64,000 nt of DNA from Sphingobium fuliginis (GCF_004152845.1 NZ_SEON01000003.1:124001-188000); one strand, 5' to 3'; numbered from the stretch's first letter, positions 35,362 through 46,507 are shown. The notes: generated by a model not told the origin, from the letters alone. Translations and numbers: made by a program.

Positions 35362-38329
35362 ACGCACCCGCCCGGCGCTGTTCAACATACCCGCGCACCG
35401 CGCCTTTTCCGACGCGCTGGTAACGGGCATCCTCGCCCGGCATGGCGATGATCCGATGCGGCTGGCGCAGGGCATGATCCTGCTGCCCAACAACCGCGCC
35501 ATCCGGTCGGTCAGCGATGCCTTCGTCCGCAAGTCGGGCGGTGGCCTGCTGTTGCCGCGCCTCGTCGCGCTGGGCGATCCCGATCTGGGCGAACAGGTGG
35601 GCGGCGCGCTCGATCCGTTGGGGGAGGATGACCCCATAGCGCCCGCCATCGCGCCGATGCGCCGCCAGATGATCCTGGCGCGCATGGTGCAACAGGCATC
35701 GGCGCACCCCGTCGATGCGGGCCAGGCGTTGAAGCTCGCCCAGGCGCTGGGCGCGGTCCTCGACCAGATGCAGGTGGAGCGCGTTCCCATGCGCGCGCTG
35801 GCGGAACTCAGCCTGTCGGACGATCTGTCGCAGCATTGGCAGACCTCGCTAAGGCTGTTCGGCCTGTTGCTGGCGCAATGGCCGCAGGAGCTGGCGCGGC
35901 TGGGGTGCATCGACCTCGCGGACCGCCGCAATCGCCTGCTGGACCGCATGACGGCGCGCTGGACCAAGGCGCCGCCGGAGGGTTTCGTCATCGCGGCGGG
36001 CATGTCCACCACGGCGCCGGCAGTGGCCATGCTGCTCCGGCGGATCGCGATGCTGCCGCAGGGGGCGGTGGTCTTTGCCGGTCTGGATCAGGAGATGGAC
36101 GGCGATGCCTGGGATGCCATCGGCCCCTTCGATGCCGACCCTCTGACCGGCCGCGCACCTGCGGGGCATGAGACCCATCCCCAATATGCCCTGAAACGCC
36201 TGCTCGACCGGATGAGCGTCACGCGCGACGATGTGGCGCTCTGGCGCTGGGGCAGCGAGCATGACGCCCGCGCCGTCCGGGGGCGCAACATCTCCAACGC
36301 CATGCTGCCGCCGCGCCTGACGAGCCGCTGGCGCGACCTCAGGACCGCAGACCGTTCGCTCGCCGGGGTGGAGGCGCTGGAAGTCGCGACGCCGGGCGAA
36401 GAGGCGCAGGCGATCGCCATCGCCCTGCGCGAAGCGGTCGAGACGCCGGGCCGCACCGCCGCGCTGGTGACGCCTGACCGGCAATTGGCGACCCGCGTGT
36501 CCGCGCACCTGCGCCGCTGGGGCATGGAGGCGGACGATTCGGCGGGTCAGCCGCTGTCGCGCCTGCCGCCCGGAACGCTGCTGATCGCCATGGCCGAGGC
36601 GCTGGCGGAGCGCTTTGCCCCCGTCGCGCTGCTGACCCTGCTCAAGCATCCGCTCGTCATGCGGGGGGAAGGGCGGCTTGCCTGGCTGGAGGGCGTGCGC
36701 GGGCTCGACCTGTTGCTGCGCGGACCAAGGCCGCGGGCGGGCATCCATGGGATCGACCTGTTGCTGGCCGAACGGGAGGGCGAAGACCGGCAAAGCGCCT
36801 TGCGCGCCCGCACGCGGCAGTGGTGGGGCGAAGCCCGCGCGCTGCTGGAACCGCTGGAGCAGGCCTTCATGGCTGCGCCGGACCTTGCCGGGCAGTTGGC
36901 GGCCATCCGGGAACATGCCGGCCGTCTCTCCCATGATGCGGTCTGGGCCGGGCATCAGGGTCATGCCGCCGCAGACCTTTTCGCGGAGATGGAGGAGGCG
37001 GCGAGCGAAGGGCCGCGTCAGGCCGACATACGCGCGCTGCCTGCCCTGTTCGACCATCTTCTGGGCGGCCTTTCGGTTCGCCCGCCGCAGGGCGGCCACC
37101 CCCGGATCAGCATTCTCGGCCTGATCGAAGCCCGGCTGGTGCAGACCGACCTCATGATATTGGGCGGCCTCAACGAGGGCACATGGCCGGGCCTGCCCGC
37201 GCCCGATCCATGGCTCGCCCCGCGCATCCGGCGGGAGATCGGGCTGCCCGGCCTGGAAAGCCGCATCGGCCTTGCCGCCCATGATTTCGCCAGCGCCCTT
37301 GGCGCGCCGCAGGTGCTGATCACGCGCGCCCGGCGCGGGGCTGGCGGTCCGGCGGTCGCCTCCCGCTTCTGGCTGCGGCTGAAGGCTATGGCGGGGCCGC
37401 AATGGAAGAGCGCCGACCGCTATGCCGCTCTGGCGCAGGCGATCGACCATGCGGAGGAGCACAGGCCCGCCCGACGCCCCGCGCCGGCGCCGCCTTCGTC
37501 AGTGCGTCCGAAGGTCATTCCGGTCACTGACGTCGACCGGCTGAAGGCCGATCCCTACGCCTTCTATGCCAAGCGCATCCTGCGACTGGCGCGGCTCGAG
37601 CCGGTGGACGCCGATGCCGGACCCGCCTGGCGCGGCACGGCCGTGCATGAGATCCTCCAGCGATGGGCGGAGGAGGGCGACGGCGATCTGGCCGATCTGG
37701 AAGCGCGTGCGCGGGCGATGTTCGACCGGCCGGACGTCCATCCCTTGCTCAAGGCGCTCTGGCAACCGCGCCTTATCGAAGCGATACGATGGATCGCGGC
37801 GGAGGTGGCGAGCGATCTTGCCGCCGGGCGGAAGATCCTTTCGGTGGAAACGGAAGGCCGGGCGGAGATTGCCGGGGTGACGCTGACCGGGAAGGCCGAC
37901 CGCATCGACCTGCTGCCGGACGGGAGGCTGGGCATAGTCGACTACAAGACCGGCAAGCCGCCCAGCGCGCGGCAGGTGAAGGCGGGCTATGCGCTGCAAC
38001 TCGGCCTGCTGGGCCTGATCGCGGAGCATGGCGGCTTCCCCGGCACCGATTCCGCACCCGTGGCGGGCAGTTTCGAATATTGGTCGCTCGCGAAGAAGGG
38101 CGACGCATTCGGCTATCGCGAAAGCCCCGTCGACCCGCTGGGCAAGCGGGATAAGATCGTCACCGCCGACTTCACCTCCCAGGTTCATGCGCAGTTCGAG
38201 GAAATCGCCGCCGCCTGGCTCAACGGATCGGCGCCCTTCGATGCGCAGGTGAACCCGGAAGTCGCCAATTATGGCGATTATGACCAGCTCATGCGGCTGG
38301 AGGAATGGTATGGCCGGGACGATGGCTAG
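35354..38329 (+). CDS. addB: Double-strand break repair helicase-nuclease subunit AddB
   Basis: A 991-residue partner of AddA in the alphaproteobacterial RecBCD-like complex that processes DNA ends for RecA loading. An inactivated helicase-like body is followed by a C-terminal nuclease domain with GTAVHEILQRW, the GRAEIAGVTLTGKADRIDLL strand and the catalytic GIVDYKTGKPP motif. I do not see the four-Cys iron-sulfur arrangement of Bacillus AddB, which is usual for this group. ATG 35354 overlaps the murU stop and keeps the run of tight overlaps. Confidence 0.93.
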   Translation: MGERTRPALFNIPAHRAFSDALVTGILARHGDDPMRLAQGMILLPNNRAIRSVSDAFVRKSGGGLLLPRLVALGDPDLGEQVGGALDPLGEDDPIAPAIAPMRRQMILARMVQQASAHPVDAGQALKLAQALGAVLDQMQVERVPMRALAELSLSDDLSQHWQTSLRLFGLLLAQWPQELARLGCIDLADRRNRLLDRMTARWTKAPPEGFVIAAGMSTTAPAVAMLLRRIAMLPQGAVVFAGLDQEMDGDAWDAIGPFDADPLTGRAPAGHETHPQYALKRLLDRMSVTRDDVALWRWGSEHDARAVRGRNISNAMLPPRLTSRWRDLRTADRSLAGVEALEVATPGEEAQAIAIALREAVETPGRTAALVTPDRQLATRVSAHLRRWGMEADDSAGQPLSRLPPGTLLIAMAEALAERFAPVALLTLLKHPLVMRGEGRLAWLEGVRGLDLLLRGPRPRAGIHGIDLLLAEREGEDRQSALRARTRQWWGEARALLEPLEQAFMAAPDLAGQLAAIREHAGRLSHDAVWAGHQGHAAADLFAEMEEAASEGPRQADIRALPALFDHLLGGLSVRPPQGGHPRISILGLIEARLVQTDLMILGGLNEGTWPGLPAPDPWLAPRIRREIGLPGLESRIGLAAHDFASALGAPQVLITRARRGAGGPAVASRFWLRLKAMAGPQWKSADRYAALAQAIDHAEEHRPARRPAPAPPSSVRPKVIPVTDVDRLKADPYAFYAKRILRLARLEPVDADAGPAWRGTAVHEILQRWAEEGDGDLADLEARARAMFDRPDVHPLLKALWQPRLIEAIRWIAAEVASDLAAGRKILSVETEGRAEIAGVTLTGKADRIDLLPDGRLGIVDYKTGKPPSARQVKAGYALQLGLLGLIAEHGGFPGTDSAPVAGSFEYWSLAKKGDAFGYRESPVDPLGKRDKIVTADFTSQVHAQFEEIAAAWLNGSAPFDAQVNPEVANYGDYDQLMRLEEWYGRDDG

Positions 38330-41300
38330 AAAGCACAACGCTCTGCAACCGCTGGCGGGCGCGCAGGCGCAGGCCGCCGCGCCCGATGCGCATGTGTGGC
38401 TGTCCGCATCGGCGGGCACGGGCAAGACCCATGTGCTGACCGCCCGCGTCTTCCGCCTGCTGCTTCAGGGGGTGCGGCCGGAAAATATCCTCTGCCTCAC
38501 CTTCACCAAGGCGGGTGCGGCGGAAATGGCGGATCGCGTGCACGATCGACTCGCCGCCTGGGTGCTGATGGACGAGGCCGACCTTTTCCACGATCTGGAT
38601 GCGCTGGGCGAGGAGTCCGGACCGGAAGCCCGCGACCGCGCCCGCCGCCTTTTTGCCGAGGTGCTGGAATCAACCGGCGGCGGGCTGCGCATCCAGACGA
38701 TCCACGGCTTCTGCCAGCAGTTGCTGACGGCCTTCCCTTTGGAGGCCGGCCTGCCCCCCGGTTTCCGTCCGCTCGACCAGCGCGAGCAGGCGACGCTGGC
38801 GCGGCAGACGCTGGCCGACATGGTGGTGGTCGCGCAGGAGCAGGGGGACGAGGCCCTGATGGAGGCGTTGCAGGCGCTGAGCCTGCGCCTGGGGGAGGGC
38901 GGGGCCGAGAATTTCCTGCTGCGCTGCGCGGCCCGGCTGGACGCGCTGGACGCCTTGCCGGAGGACATCGCGCCCTGGCTGCTGCGGGAACTGGACCTGC
39001 CAGAAGGCGACATCGACGCGCATATTGCCGAACGATGCGCGGACGAGCTGTTCGATATGCGCACGCTCATCTGGATCGCGCAGGCCAATGCGGACTGGGG
39101 CACTGGACGGGCGCTGGAACGCTGCGACAGGATCGCGCGCTGGCGGGCTCTCGATCCAGCGGGGCGGGCCGCTGCGCTGGCCGATCTCCACGCGGTCTGG
39201 GCAAAGGCGGACGGCGAGCCGATCTCGACCGCCCGGGGCTGGGCGCCTTCGGTGGACGGCTATGGCGATGCGATTGCGCGGATGCACGAATGCTGTTCCG
39301 GGCTGCTGGGCCTTCGGACCCGCGCAGCCTATGCCGCCCTGCTCGCCAGGGCTTTGCATGCCGGCCGCGTCTATGCGCGGGCCTATGCGGAAGCCAAGCG
39401 CCTTGCAGGAGCCGTGGATTTCGACGACCTGATCGCCAATACGGCGCAACTTCTGTCCCAGCCGGGCATTGCCGACTGGATTCGCTACAAGCTCGACCAG
39501 CAAATCGACCATATATTGGTGGACGAGGCGCAGGATACCAATGTCAGCCAATGGCAGATCGTCGGCGCGCTGGCGGCGGAGTTCTTCGCGGGCGAGGGCG
39601 CCAAGGGCGACAGGGTGCGCACCATCTTCACGGTGGGCGACTTCAAGCAGGCGATCTTCGGATTTCAGGGGACGAGCCCCGAAGCCTTCCGCGCCGCGCA
39701 GATCGTCTTCCAACGCCATGCGGAGGACGCAAGCCATATATTCCACGACCTCTCGCTTCAGCACAGCTTCCGCTCGACGCCGGCCGTGCTGGATGTGGTC
39801 GACCGCACCATAGCGACCCTGCGTGCCGAACGCTTCGGCCTGGAGCCGGGCGAAGTCCGGCACATCAGCGCCAACCGCTTTCCGGGAGAAGTGCTGCTCT
39901 GGAAACCCGTCATCGCCGGCCTGTCCGACGATGCGGAGGGGGAGGAGGATTGGGCCGCCGATCAGGAGCGGGTGCTGGCCCAGAGCATCGCGCGCCAGAT
40001 CAGGCAGTGGATCGATGACGGGCTGATGCTGGAGAGCCGGGGCCGCCCCGTGACGGCGGGCGACATCATGATCCTGGTCCGCCGCCGGTCCGAACTGGCG
40101 CGGCTGATCGTCGCGCGCCTCTATGAGGAGAAGGTGGCTGTGGCGGGCATCGACCGCCTGCGCCTGAACGCGCCGCTCGCCGTGCGCGACCTGCTCGCGG
40201 CACTGCGTTTCGCCGTGCAGCCGGAGGATGACCTGAACCTGGCAGCGCTGCTGGTGTCGCCGCTGATCGGCTGGACGCAGGATGAACTGATGACCCGCCT
40301 CATCGGCCGCCGCTTGGGGTTGTGGCAGCATCTGACAGCGACGTTGGACGACGCACTGCTGCACCCCTTGCGGCAGTTGCTGGCGCAGGCGGACTTCACC
40401 ACCCCCTATCGTTATCTGGAGGCGATATTGTCCGGCCCGATGGATGGCCGCCGCCGCCTGATCGAGCGTCTGGGGTCGGAAGCGGCCGATCCGATAGAGG
40501 AATTGCTGAACGCCGCGCTCGCCTTCGAGAATGACGATCATCCCTCGCTCCAGCGCTTCATCGACTGGTTCGACAGGGGCGAGGTGGAGATCGTGCGCGA
40601 TGCCGCCGCGCAGGGCGACTCGCTCCGCCTGCTGACGGTGCACGGGGCGAAGGGACTGCAGGCGCCCATCGTCATCCTGGCCGACGCATGCCTCGATCCG
40701 GACGCAGGCAATCGCGCCGATTCGCTGGAGTGGAACGGCTTGCCGATCATCGCGCCGCGCAAGGGGGAGAGGCAGGGGGCAATCGGCCAGGTGGCCGAGG
40801 AGGCCAGCGCCGTCGAGCGCGCCGAACATTGGCGCCTGCTCTATGTCGCCCTCACCCGGGCGGAGGAAAGGCTGGTCGTCGCCGGCTCGCTCGGTCCCCG
40901 CGCCAGGGGCGAGGTCAAGCCCGAAAGCTGGTATGCCGCCGTTGAAGCGGCGCTCATTTCGCTGGACGCGGAATGGGAGGCCGATCCGCTCTGGGGCGCG
41001 CGGCGGAGCTGGCGCGGAAGCGAAATCCTGCCCGCCAGACCCCTGGAGACGGCTGTTGCGGAAAACCGGACGGCGCATGACGAACCGGATTGGCTCCGCC
41101 GCCGCGCCCCTGCCGAGGCGCGCCCTCCGCGTCCTCTGGCGCCCTCCGCTGCGGTGGAGGACGATGTGCCCTATCCGCCGCCGACCCCCGCGATGCGGGA
41201 CGCGGCCGAACGCGGGCGCTGGCTGCACCGGCTGTTCGAAAGGCTGGCCGATGTGCCGCCGGATGCCCGCCGCTCCCGCGCCGACAACTGGCTGGCGCAA

Positions 41301-41753
41301 CAGGGCCTTGGCGATCCGGCGCGGCGGCATGACGTCATGGAACAGGCATTGCGAGTGATCGAAGACCCGCGATTTGCCCCGCTGTTCGGCCCCGATGCGC
41401 TGGCCGAAGCGCCCATCGCCGCCGTGGTGGGCGAGGCGGTGATCGCCGGCACGGTCGACCGGCTGCGCATCGGTGACGATGTGGTGCAACTGGTTGATTT
41501 CAAGACCGGCCGCATATCGCCGCTGGTGGTGGAGGAGGTGCCATTGGCCCATGTGCGGCAGATGGCCGCCTATGCAGCCGCGCTCCAGGTGATCTTTCCG
41601 GGCCGCAGGATAGAGGCCGGCCTGCTCTACACATCCGCGCCGAGGCTGATCACCCTGCCGCCGGAACTGTTGGAGCGGCACAAGCCCGGCTTTCCGCCCG
41701 CGCAGGAGAATTTGCCGCTTCCGACCGTTGAGGCGGATGCGTCGCCATCCTAA
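38310..41753 (+). CDS. addA: Double-strand break repair helicase AddA
   Basis: A 1147-residue UvrD-like helicase and nuclease. Walker A is [16 protein letters not shown] near the N-terminus, and motif II is [11 protein letters not shown]. Motif III ([18 protein letters not shown]) and motif VI ([13 protein letters not shown]) follow. The C-terminal nuclease has [25 protein letters not shown] 38310 was chosen because GGAGGA lies 5 nt upstream. An in-frame ATG at 38322 is the alternative. It overlaps the addB stop by about 20 bases. trxA follows after 29 bp. Confidence 0.95.
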   Translation: MAGTMARKHNALQPLAGAQAQAAAPDAHVWLSASAGTGKTHVLTARVFRLLLQGVRPENILCLTFTKAGAAEMADRVHDRLAAWVLMDEADLFHDLDALGEESGPEARDRARRLFAEVLESTGGGLRIQTIHGFCQQLLTAFPLEAGLPPGFRPLDQREQATLARQTLADMVVVAQEQGDEALMEALQALSLRLGEGGAENFLLRCAARLDALDALPEDIAPWLLRELDLPEGDIDAHIAERCADELFDMRTLIWIAQANADWGTGRALERCDRIARWRALDPAGRAAALADLHAVWAKADGEPISTARGWAPSVDGYGDAIARMHECCSGLLGLRTRAAYAALLARALHAGRVYARAYAEAKRLAGAVDFDDLIANTAQLLSQPGIADWIRYKLDQQIDHILVDEAQDTNVSQWQIVGALAAEFFAGEGAKGDRVRTIFTVGDFKQAIFGFQGTSPEAFRAAQIVFQRHAEDASHIFHDLSLQHSFRSTPAVLDVVDRTIATLRAERFGLEPGEVRHISANRFPGEVLLWKPVIAGLSDDAEGEEDWAADQERVLAQSIARQIRQWIDDGLMLESRGRPVTAGDIMILVRRRSELARLIVARLYEEKVAVAGIDRLRLNAPLAVRDLLAALRFAVQPEDDLNLAALLVSPLIGWTQDELMTRLIGRRLGLWQHLTATLDDALLHPLRQLLAQADFTTPYRYLEAILSGPMDGRRRLIERLGSEAADPIEELLNAALAFENDDHPSLQRFIDWFDRGEVEIVRDAAAQGDSLRLLTVHGAKGLQAPIVILADACLDPDAGNRADSLEWNGLPIIAPRKGERQGAIGQVAEEASAVERAEHWRLLYVALTRAEERLVVAGSLGPRARGEVKPESWYAAVEAALISLDAEWEADPLWGARRSWRGSEILPARPLETAVAENRTAHDEPDWLRRRAPAEARPPRPLAPSAAVEDDVPYPPPTPAMRDAAERGRWLHRLFERLADVPPDARRSRADNWLAQQGLGDPARRHDVMEQALRVIEDPRFAPLFGPDALAEAPIAAVVGEAVIAGTVDRLRIGDDVVQLVDFKTGRISPLVVEEVPLAHVRQMAAYAAALQVIFPGRRIEAGLLYTSAPRLITLPPELLERHKPGFPPAQENLPLPTVEADASPS

Positions 41754-41782
41754 ATATCCGGCAACCGAAGGAGATACCCAAA

Positions 41783-42103
41783 ATGGCTACCAAGGCAGTC
41801 ACCGACCTCAGCTTCCAGCAGGACGTCATCAACGCGGACAAGCCCGTGCTCGTCGATTTCTGGGCGGAATGGTGCGGTCCGTGCAAGATGATCGGCCCCG
41901 CGCTGGAAGAGATTTCGGACGAGCTGGCTGACAAGGTCACCATCGCGAAGATCAATATCGATGAGAATCCCGATGCGCCCGGCCGCTATGGCGTGCGCGG
42001 CATTCCGACGATGATCCTCTTCAAAAATGGTGAAGCCGCCGCCACCAAGGTCGGCGCCGCGCCCAAGAGCGCGCTCAAGGGCTGGATCGAAAGCGTTCTT
42101 TGA
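41783..42103 (+). CDS. trxA: Thioredoxin
   Basis: A 106-residue cytosolic disulfide reductase. The active site WCGPCK has redox cysteines at residues 31 and 34, and the cis-Pro lies in RGIPTMILF. An AAGGAGA site precedes ATG 41783. The addB-addA-trxA order is common in Alphaproteobacteria. It ends at a terminator 17 bp downstream. Confidence 0.96.
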   Translation: MATKAVTDLSFQQDVINADKPVLVDFWAEWCGPCKMIGPALEEISDELADKVTIAKINIDENPDAPGRYGVRGIPTMILFKNGEAAATKVGAAPKSALKGWIESVL

Positions 42104-42120
42104 TAGCCTTCCCGCAAGGT

Positions 42121-42144
42121 GCCCCTGCAAAGGCAGGGGCATTT
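42121..42144 (+). terminator. Intrinsic terminator after trxA
   Basis: A perfect 8-bp stem, GCCCCTGC/GCAGGGGC, with loop AAAG, followed by ATTTT. It ends the long divL-to-trxA plus-strand run. Confidence 0.8.
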
Positions 42145-42148
42145 TGCC

Positions 42149-42766
42149 TCAAGTCAGCGGGATCATGACCGTCCCGGCATAGGCGGGTCTTTCGCGCAGC
42201 CTGTCATACCAGTCCCGCACATGGGGCACGTCCGGCCGTTCCATGTCCAGCGTGAAGAAGCTGTGCGCATAGACGCCCATCGGCACGTCCGCGACGCCGA
42301 AGCTTTCGCCCGACAGCCAGCGCTGCCCAGCCAGGGCGCGGTCGAGGATCAGCATCGCCTCTCCCGATTGCCGCGCCGACTCAGCCACTGCCTCCATGTC
42401 GCGATCTTCCACTTTCCTGCGGACGAGGTTCAGGAAGGCGCCTCGCTGCGCATCGGCAAAGCTGAACTGCCAGTCCATCCATTTGTCGCCCTGGGCCCGT
42501 ATCGCCGGATCGGTGGGCCACATGCCTTCCGGGGCATGGCGTGCCGCCAGATAGCGCAGGATCGCATTGGATTCCCACAGCACCATGTCGCCGTCCTGGA
42601 TCGTCGGGACCAGCCGGTTGGGGTTCATCGCGACATAGGCGTCGCTCATCCCGAACTGGCCGCCGACATCGTGCCGGACATAGGGCAGGCCGATTTCACC
42701 GGCGAACCAGGCGACCTTCTTCACATTATGCGAGTTCAGGCGTCCCCAGATCGTCAGCATGCCCAT
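42149..42766 (-). CDS. Glutathione S-transferase family protein
   Basis: A 205-residue protein with a thioredoxin-fold N-terminal domain (LTIWGRLNSHNVKKVAWFAGEIGLPYVRHDVG) that includes a Ser/Asn catalytic-site region and the GSH-binding NPNRLVPTIQDGDMVLWESNAILRYLA block with cis-Pro. The helical C-terminal domain follows. ATG 42766 has AAGGGAAGG just upstream; ATG 42760 is an alternative. It lies 11 bp after the inositol-phosphatase gene. The substrate is unknown; such enzymes conjugate or reduce electrophiles. Confidence 0.88.
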   Translation of the reverse strand: MGMLTIWGRLNSHNVKKVAWFAGEIGLPYVRHDVGGQFGMSDAYVAMNPNRLVPTIQDGDMVLWESNAILRYLAARHAPEGMWPTDPAIRAQGDKWMDWQFSFADAQRGAFLNLVRRKVEDRDMEAVAESARQSGEAMLILDRALAGQRWLSGESFGVADVPMGVYAHSFFTLDMERPDVPHVRDWYDRLRERPAYAGTVMIPLT

Positions 42767-42777
42767 CCTTCCCTTCT

Positions 42778-43575
42778 TCAGCGGAACAACCGGTCCGCCG
42801 CCAGATCCCAGAGGCGCGGGGATGAAGCCCCCAGCAGCCCGCGCCGCAAATCGCCCACGACATAAGGCGATCCGTCCAGCCGCTGGCACAGGCCGCCCGC
42901 TTCGTTCACGAACAGCGTTCCCGCCGCATGATCCCAGGGCAGGGTGCGGGCAAAGACCGACAGGTCATTCTGTCCCAGCACCAGGCGCGGATATTGCTCG
43001 GCGGCGCAGCGGGGAATATCCACCAGCCGGAAAATGGCCTCCGACCGGCGTCTGACGTCGGCGCGCTCCTCCTCCGTCATGAAATAGACGGCAAGCGCCG
43101 CGATCGGCAGCGGTTCGCCGCTCTCCCGCGCATAGACCTGCTCCCCGTCGATATGGCTGCCGGCGCCCAATATGGCGTGGCACAGGCGTCCGGTCAGTGG
43201 GTCCAATATCCACCCGGCCAGGATCGTTCCTGCGTCCGCCAGCGCGACCATGATGCCGAAGGGCGGCCTTCCGGCGGCGAAATTCCCGGTCCCGTCGATC
43301 GGGTCGATGATCCAGTTCAGCCCTTCGCCGGCACGGTCCAATATGGCGGGGTCGGCGGCGCAGGCTTCCTCCCCGATGATGCCGGCTTCCGGCAGGATCG
43401 CCGCCAATCCTTCCGCCAGCCGGATTTCGCTTTCCCTGTCCGCGATGGTGACGAAATCGTCGGCCGCCTTCTCGCTGATCTCATGACTGGCGAGGTTGCG
43501 GTAGCGCGGCATGACAACGTCCCGCCCCACCTGGCGCATCAGCGCTACGACCGGTTCATGCAATTCCGTCGGCAT
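42778..43575 (-). CDS. Inositol monophosphatase family phosphatase
   Basis: A 265-residue Mg-dependent phosphatase. IIGEEA, the metal-binding DPIDGTGNFAAG and WDHAAGTLFVNEAGG are the family motifs. Family members act on inositol phosphate, histidinol phosphate or PAP, and sequence alone does not settle which. ATG 43575 was preferred because the longer frame from 43629 would overlap the argJ stop by 38 bp. It probably shares a transcript with argJ upstream and the GST gene downstream. Confidence 0.87.
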   Translation of the reverse strand: MPTELHEPVVALMRQVGRDVVMPRYRNLASHEISEKAADDFVTIADRESEIRLAEGLAAILPEAGIIGEEACAADPAILDRAGEGLNWIIDPIDGTGNFAAGRPPFGIMVALADAGTILAGWILDPLTGRLCHAILGAGSHIDGEQVYARESGEPLPIAALAVYFMTEEERADVRRRSEAIFRLVDIPRCAAEQYPRLVLGQNDLSVFARTLPWDHAAGTLFVNEAGGLCQRLDGSPYVVGDLRRGLLGASSPRLWDLAADRLFR

Positions 43576-43591
43576 CAGGGCCGTCCTTTTC

Positions 43592-44818
43592 TCAACTGCG
43601 ATAATCCGCGTTGATCGAAATATAGCCATGGGTCAGGTCGCAGGTCCAAACCGTCGCCCGGCCGTCGCCCAGCCCCAGATCGACGCCGATCGCTATGTCC
43701 TGCCCCTTGAGATGCGCGGCCACCGGCGCCTCGTCATAGCCCTCGACCGCCAGACCGCCCGACGCCACCTGGGTCGCGCCGAAACGGATGGAAAGCCTGT
43801 CGCGATCCGCAGGCTCTCCCGCCTTGCCGATCGCCATGACCACGCGGCCCCAATTGGCGTCCTCGCCCGCAATGGCGGTCTTCACCAGCGGCGAGTTGGC
43901 GATGGAAAGGGCGATGCGATGCGCGCTGGCGTCGCTTTCCGCGCCCTCGACGGCGATCTCGACGAATTTCGTCGCGCCTTCCCCGTCGCGCACCACCAGA
44001 TGCGCAAGCTGGCGGCAGAGATCGTCCAAGGCCGCCGCGAAGGCGTCCGCCCCGGCATCCTCCATGGAGGCGAGCGGCGCATTGCCCGCCTTGCCGGTGG
44101 CGAAGGCCAGCACCGTATCGCTGGTGGAGGTGTCGCTGTCGACGGTGATGCAGGAAAAGCTCGTCCGGTTGGCGGCGGACAGCATCTGCTGCAACAGCTT
44201 GGGATCGATGGCCGCGTCGGTGAAGATATAGCCCAGCATCGTCGCCATGTCCGGCGCGATCATGCCGGACCCCTTGATGATCCCGACAAGCTCGACCCGC
44301 GTGCCGCCGATCATGGCGGAGGCGCGGGCGCCCTTGGCATAGGTGTCGGTCGTGCCGATGGTGGTCGCCGCATCCTCCCAGCCGCAGGGCGCGGCGGCAA
44401 AGGCGGCTTCCAGCCCCGCCTCTGCCTTGTCCACCGGCAGCGGAACGCCGATCACCCCTGTGGAGGAGATGAAGACGTCCGACGGCTGGCAGTCCAGATG
44501 GTTCGCGACCTTGGCGGCAATCGCCTCCACCGCCGCGCGGCCCCGGTGCCCGGTGAAGGCATTGGCATTGCCGGCATTCACCACCAGAGCCCGTGCGGAA
44601 CCGAGCGGAATGGCGTCCCGGCACCATTCGACTTCCGGGGAAGGGCATTTGCTCTGCGTCGTGACGCCCGCGACCGCCGTGCCTTCGCTCAGTTCCACAT
44701 AGGTGAGGTCGCAGCGATCCCAATTCTTGTATCGCGCGCGCGATACGCGAGCCGTGACGCCTGCAACGGGCGGAAGGTCGGGGAAAGCGGCGGGGGCGAG
44801 GGGGGAGCGTTCAGTCAT
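43592..44818 (-). CDS. argJ: Glutamate N-acetyltransferase / amino-acid acetyltransferase
   Basis: A 408-residue precursor of the ornithine acetyltransferase that recycles the acetyl group in arginine biosynthesis. The self-cleavage site is KGSGMIAPDMATML, with the nucleophile Thr at 193. NAGNANAFTGHRG and STGVIGVPLP are conserved oxyanion and substrate loops. The normal length suggests the bifunctional form (first and fifth steps), though monofunctional enzymes look alike. It heads the minus-strand group argJ-phosphatase-GST. Confidence 0.94.
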   Translation of the reverse strand: MTERSPLAPAAFPDLPPVAGVTARVSRARYKNWDRCDLTYVELSEGTAVAGVTTQSKCPSPEVEWCRDAIPLGSARALVVNAGNANAFTGHRGRAAVEAIAAKVANHLDCQPSDVFISSTGVIGVPLPVDKAEAGLEAAFAAAPCGWEDAATTIGTTDTYAKGARASAMIGGTRVELVGIIKGSGMIAPDMATMLGYIFTDAAIDPKLLQQMLSAANRTSFSCITVDSDTSTSDTVLAFATGKAGNAPLASMEDAGADAFAAALDDLCRQLAHLVVRDGEGATKFVEIAVEGAESDASAHRIALSIANSPLVKTAIAGEDANWGRVVMAIGKAGEPADRDRLSIRFGATQVASGGLAVEGYDEAPVAAHLKGQDIAIGVDLGLGDGRATVWTCDLTHGYISINADYRS

Positions 44819-44848
44819 GCCCGTCGCTTAGCGCAATATGCCCGCCCG

Positions 44849-46360
44849 TCAACGGCGAGATGGGCGGATATAGAGCTTTCCGACGCCGTCCGGCATGGCC
44901 AGCATCCGGTAGGCGCGCCGCTTCGCATAGGCGATCAGGCTGTCGTCGGGCCGCAGCGGCAGTTTGCGAGTCCCCATTTCATATCCGACCAGGATCGCCT
45001 CGGGCGGATCGCGGTCCAGATCGGCCAGGGTCGCCGGTATCATGGCATGGATGCGCCGGGCTTCCGCGCCCTCCATCGTCCATCCCGTCCGGTACACGAA
45101 GGGGCCCGGCGCGAACCGCCGGTCGATGTTGAGCCCGCTGTCGACCAGTTGCTGGGGCGAAAGGGTGACGATCTCGTCGTCGCCGGTCAGCCTGCGCACC
45201 TGCGCGCCGGCCCAGCGCGCATGGTCGCTCGCCGCCAATATCGGCGATCCATGACCCGCCATGGCGATGACATGGCGGGTCGCCGGCAGCAGCCCCGGCA
45301 CGGCGGACAGGCAGAGCGATGCGATCAGGACCGGACGGGCGCGACGGGGCCAGGCCCGTGCGTCGTCCAGCATGAAGCCGAGCGCCAGGCCCAGCGGCGG
45401 CAGCAACGGCATCACATATTGAAGCTGGGACGGCGTCGGCAGCGCGGCCCCGATCAGTCCGCCGCCGATCATCCAACAGGCAAGGCGCCTTTCGGGCGGA
45501 CCGGCCCGGCCGCGACTTGCCCATCCATGGGCGATGATGGCTGCCAGGCTGAGCAGCGCCGGCCCCCGCCAAAGATATTTGGCGAGATCCCCGAACTTCT
45601 CGCCCCATGACAGTTCGTCGCCCGCGCCATTGGCTGCATACCAGGCAAAGGGGCCGCTTGCCGCAAAGGTGACGACTCCATAGAAAAAGGCGGCCGGCGC
45701 AAGGGCGCAGGCGACGAGCATGGGCGCAAGCCCCGCCAGCGCGCCAAGGGCCAGCCAGGCGGCATGGCGCGGACGGGCCAGCAATGCAAAGCCGCCGATC
45801 GCCGCCCCCAATGGGATGAAATTGAGCTTGGCGGCGACGGCCAGCCCGAAGAACAGCCCCGCTCCGAACCAATGGCGTCGCCCACCGGCTTGCAGCGCAA
45901 TCACCGAAAGAAGCATCGCCAATGTGGCCAGCATGGTGGGCAGCATGTCGTTGCGGGTCACGCTCGCGGTGAATTGAAAGGCGGCGGTCGCGGCGATGAA
46001 GGCAGTCGCAAGGGCCGCGCTGGCGCGCGATATGCCCGCGCGCCGTTGCGCGAAATGGAGCAGCAGCAGCGTGATCAGGGCGCAGGCTGCCGTGGCAAGC
46101 CGCATGGCGACCAGCATCCTGCCCGGGAAACCGAGGGCCAGGGGCGCGAACAGCCAGGCATGAAGCGGCGGTTGCAGGTACAGGAAGTCGCGATAGATCA
46201 GCAGGTGCGAGCTGAACCATGCGCCTGCTATATATTGGCTCTCGTCATGATCGAACGGCGTCGCAAGCGCCGTGATCCCGAACCACAGTAAAGCCGCGGC
46301 CGTCGCCGCCACAGGCAAGGTCGCGCCGCGCGGTTCCACGCGGGCAGGGCTAGGGATCAT
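44849..46360 (-). CDS. GT-C membrane glycosyltransferase (PMT/ArnT family 39-like)
   Basis: A 503-residue polytopic protein with about 10-12 membrane segments. The acidic pair in the first periplasmic loop (PFDHDESQYIAG) is the GT-C catalytic feature, and a soluble C-terminal part of about 110 residues follows. Such enzymes move a sugar from a polyprenyl-phosphate donor to lipid, polysaccharide or protein on the outer face of the inner membrane. ATG 46360 is preferred over the in-frame TTG at 46366. It is divergent from secA. Donor and acceptor are unknown. Confidence 0.75.
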   Translation of the reverse strand: MIPSPARVEPRGATLPVAATAAALLWFGITALATPFDHDESQYIAGAWFSSHLLIYRDFLYLQPPLHAWLFAPLALGFPGRMLVAMRLATAACALITLLLLHFAQRRAGISRASAALATAFIAATAAFQFTASVTRNDMLPTMLATLAMLLSVIALQAGGRRHWFGAGLFFGLAVAAKLNFIPLGAAIGGFALLARPRHAAWLALGALAGLAPMLVACALAPAAFFYGVVTFAASGPFAWYAANGAGDELSWGEKFGDLAKYLWRGPALLSLAAIIAHGWASRGRAGPPERRLACWMIGGGLIGAALPTPSQLQYVMPLLPPLGLALGFMLDDARAWPRRARPVLIASLCLSAVPGLLPATRHVIAMAGHGSPILAASDHARWAGAQVRRLTGDDEIVTLSPQQLVDSGLNIDRRFAPGPFVYRTGWTMEGAEARRIHAMIPATLADLDRDPPEAILVGYEMGTRKLPLRPDDSLIAYAKRRAYRMLAMPDGVGKLYIRPSRR

Positions 46361-46507
46361 CGTCAAATCGCTCTCATTCCTCAGGCTTCGGCACCGGCGC
46401 CGTCACTGGACGCCGCGATCCGCCCATATCCTGCTTCCGCCCATGTCCGGCACGGAAAAATCCGCTTGATCGCTCATTATTACGCCCTCGCGACATACCC
46501 GCTCTGA

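Noticed and set aside
38670-41681. A 1003-codon minus-strand frame opposite addA
   Set aside because: It is a shadow of the addA helicase gene, has no recognisable motif and is rich in Gln/His/Arg as antisense frames are.
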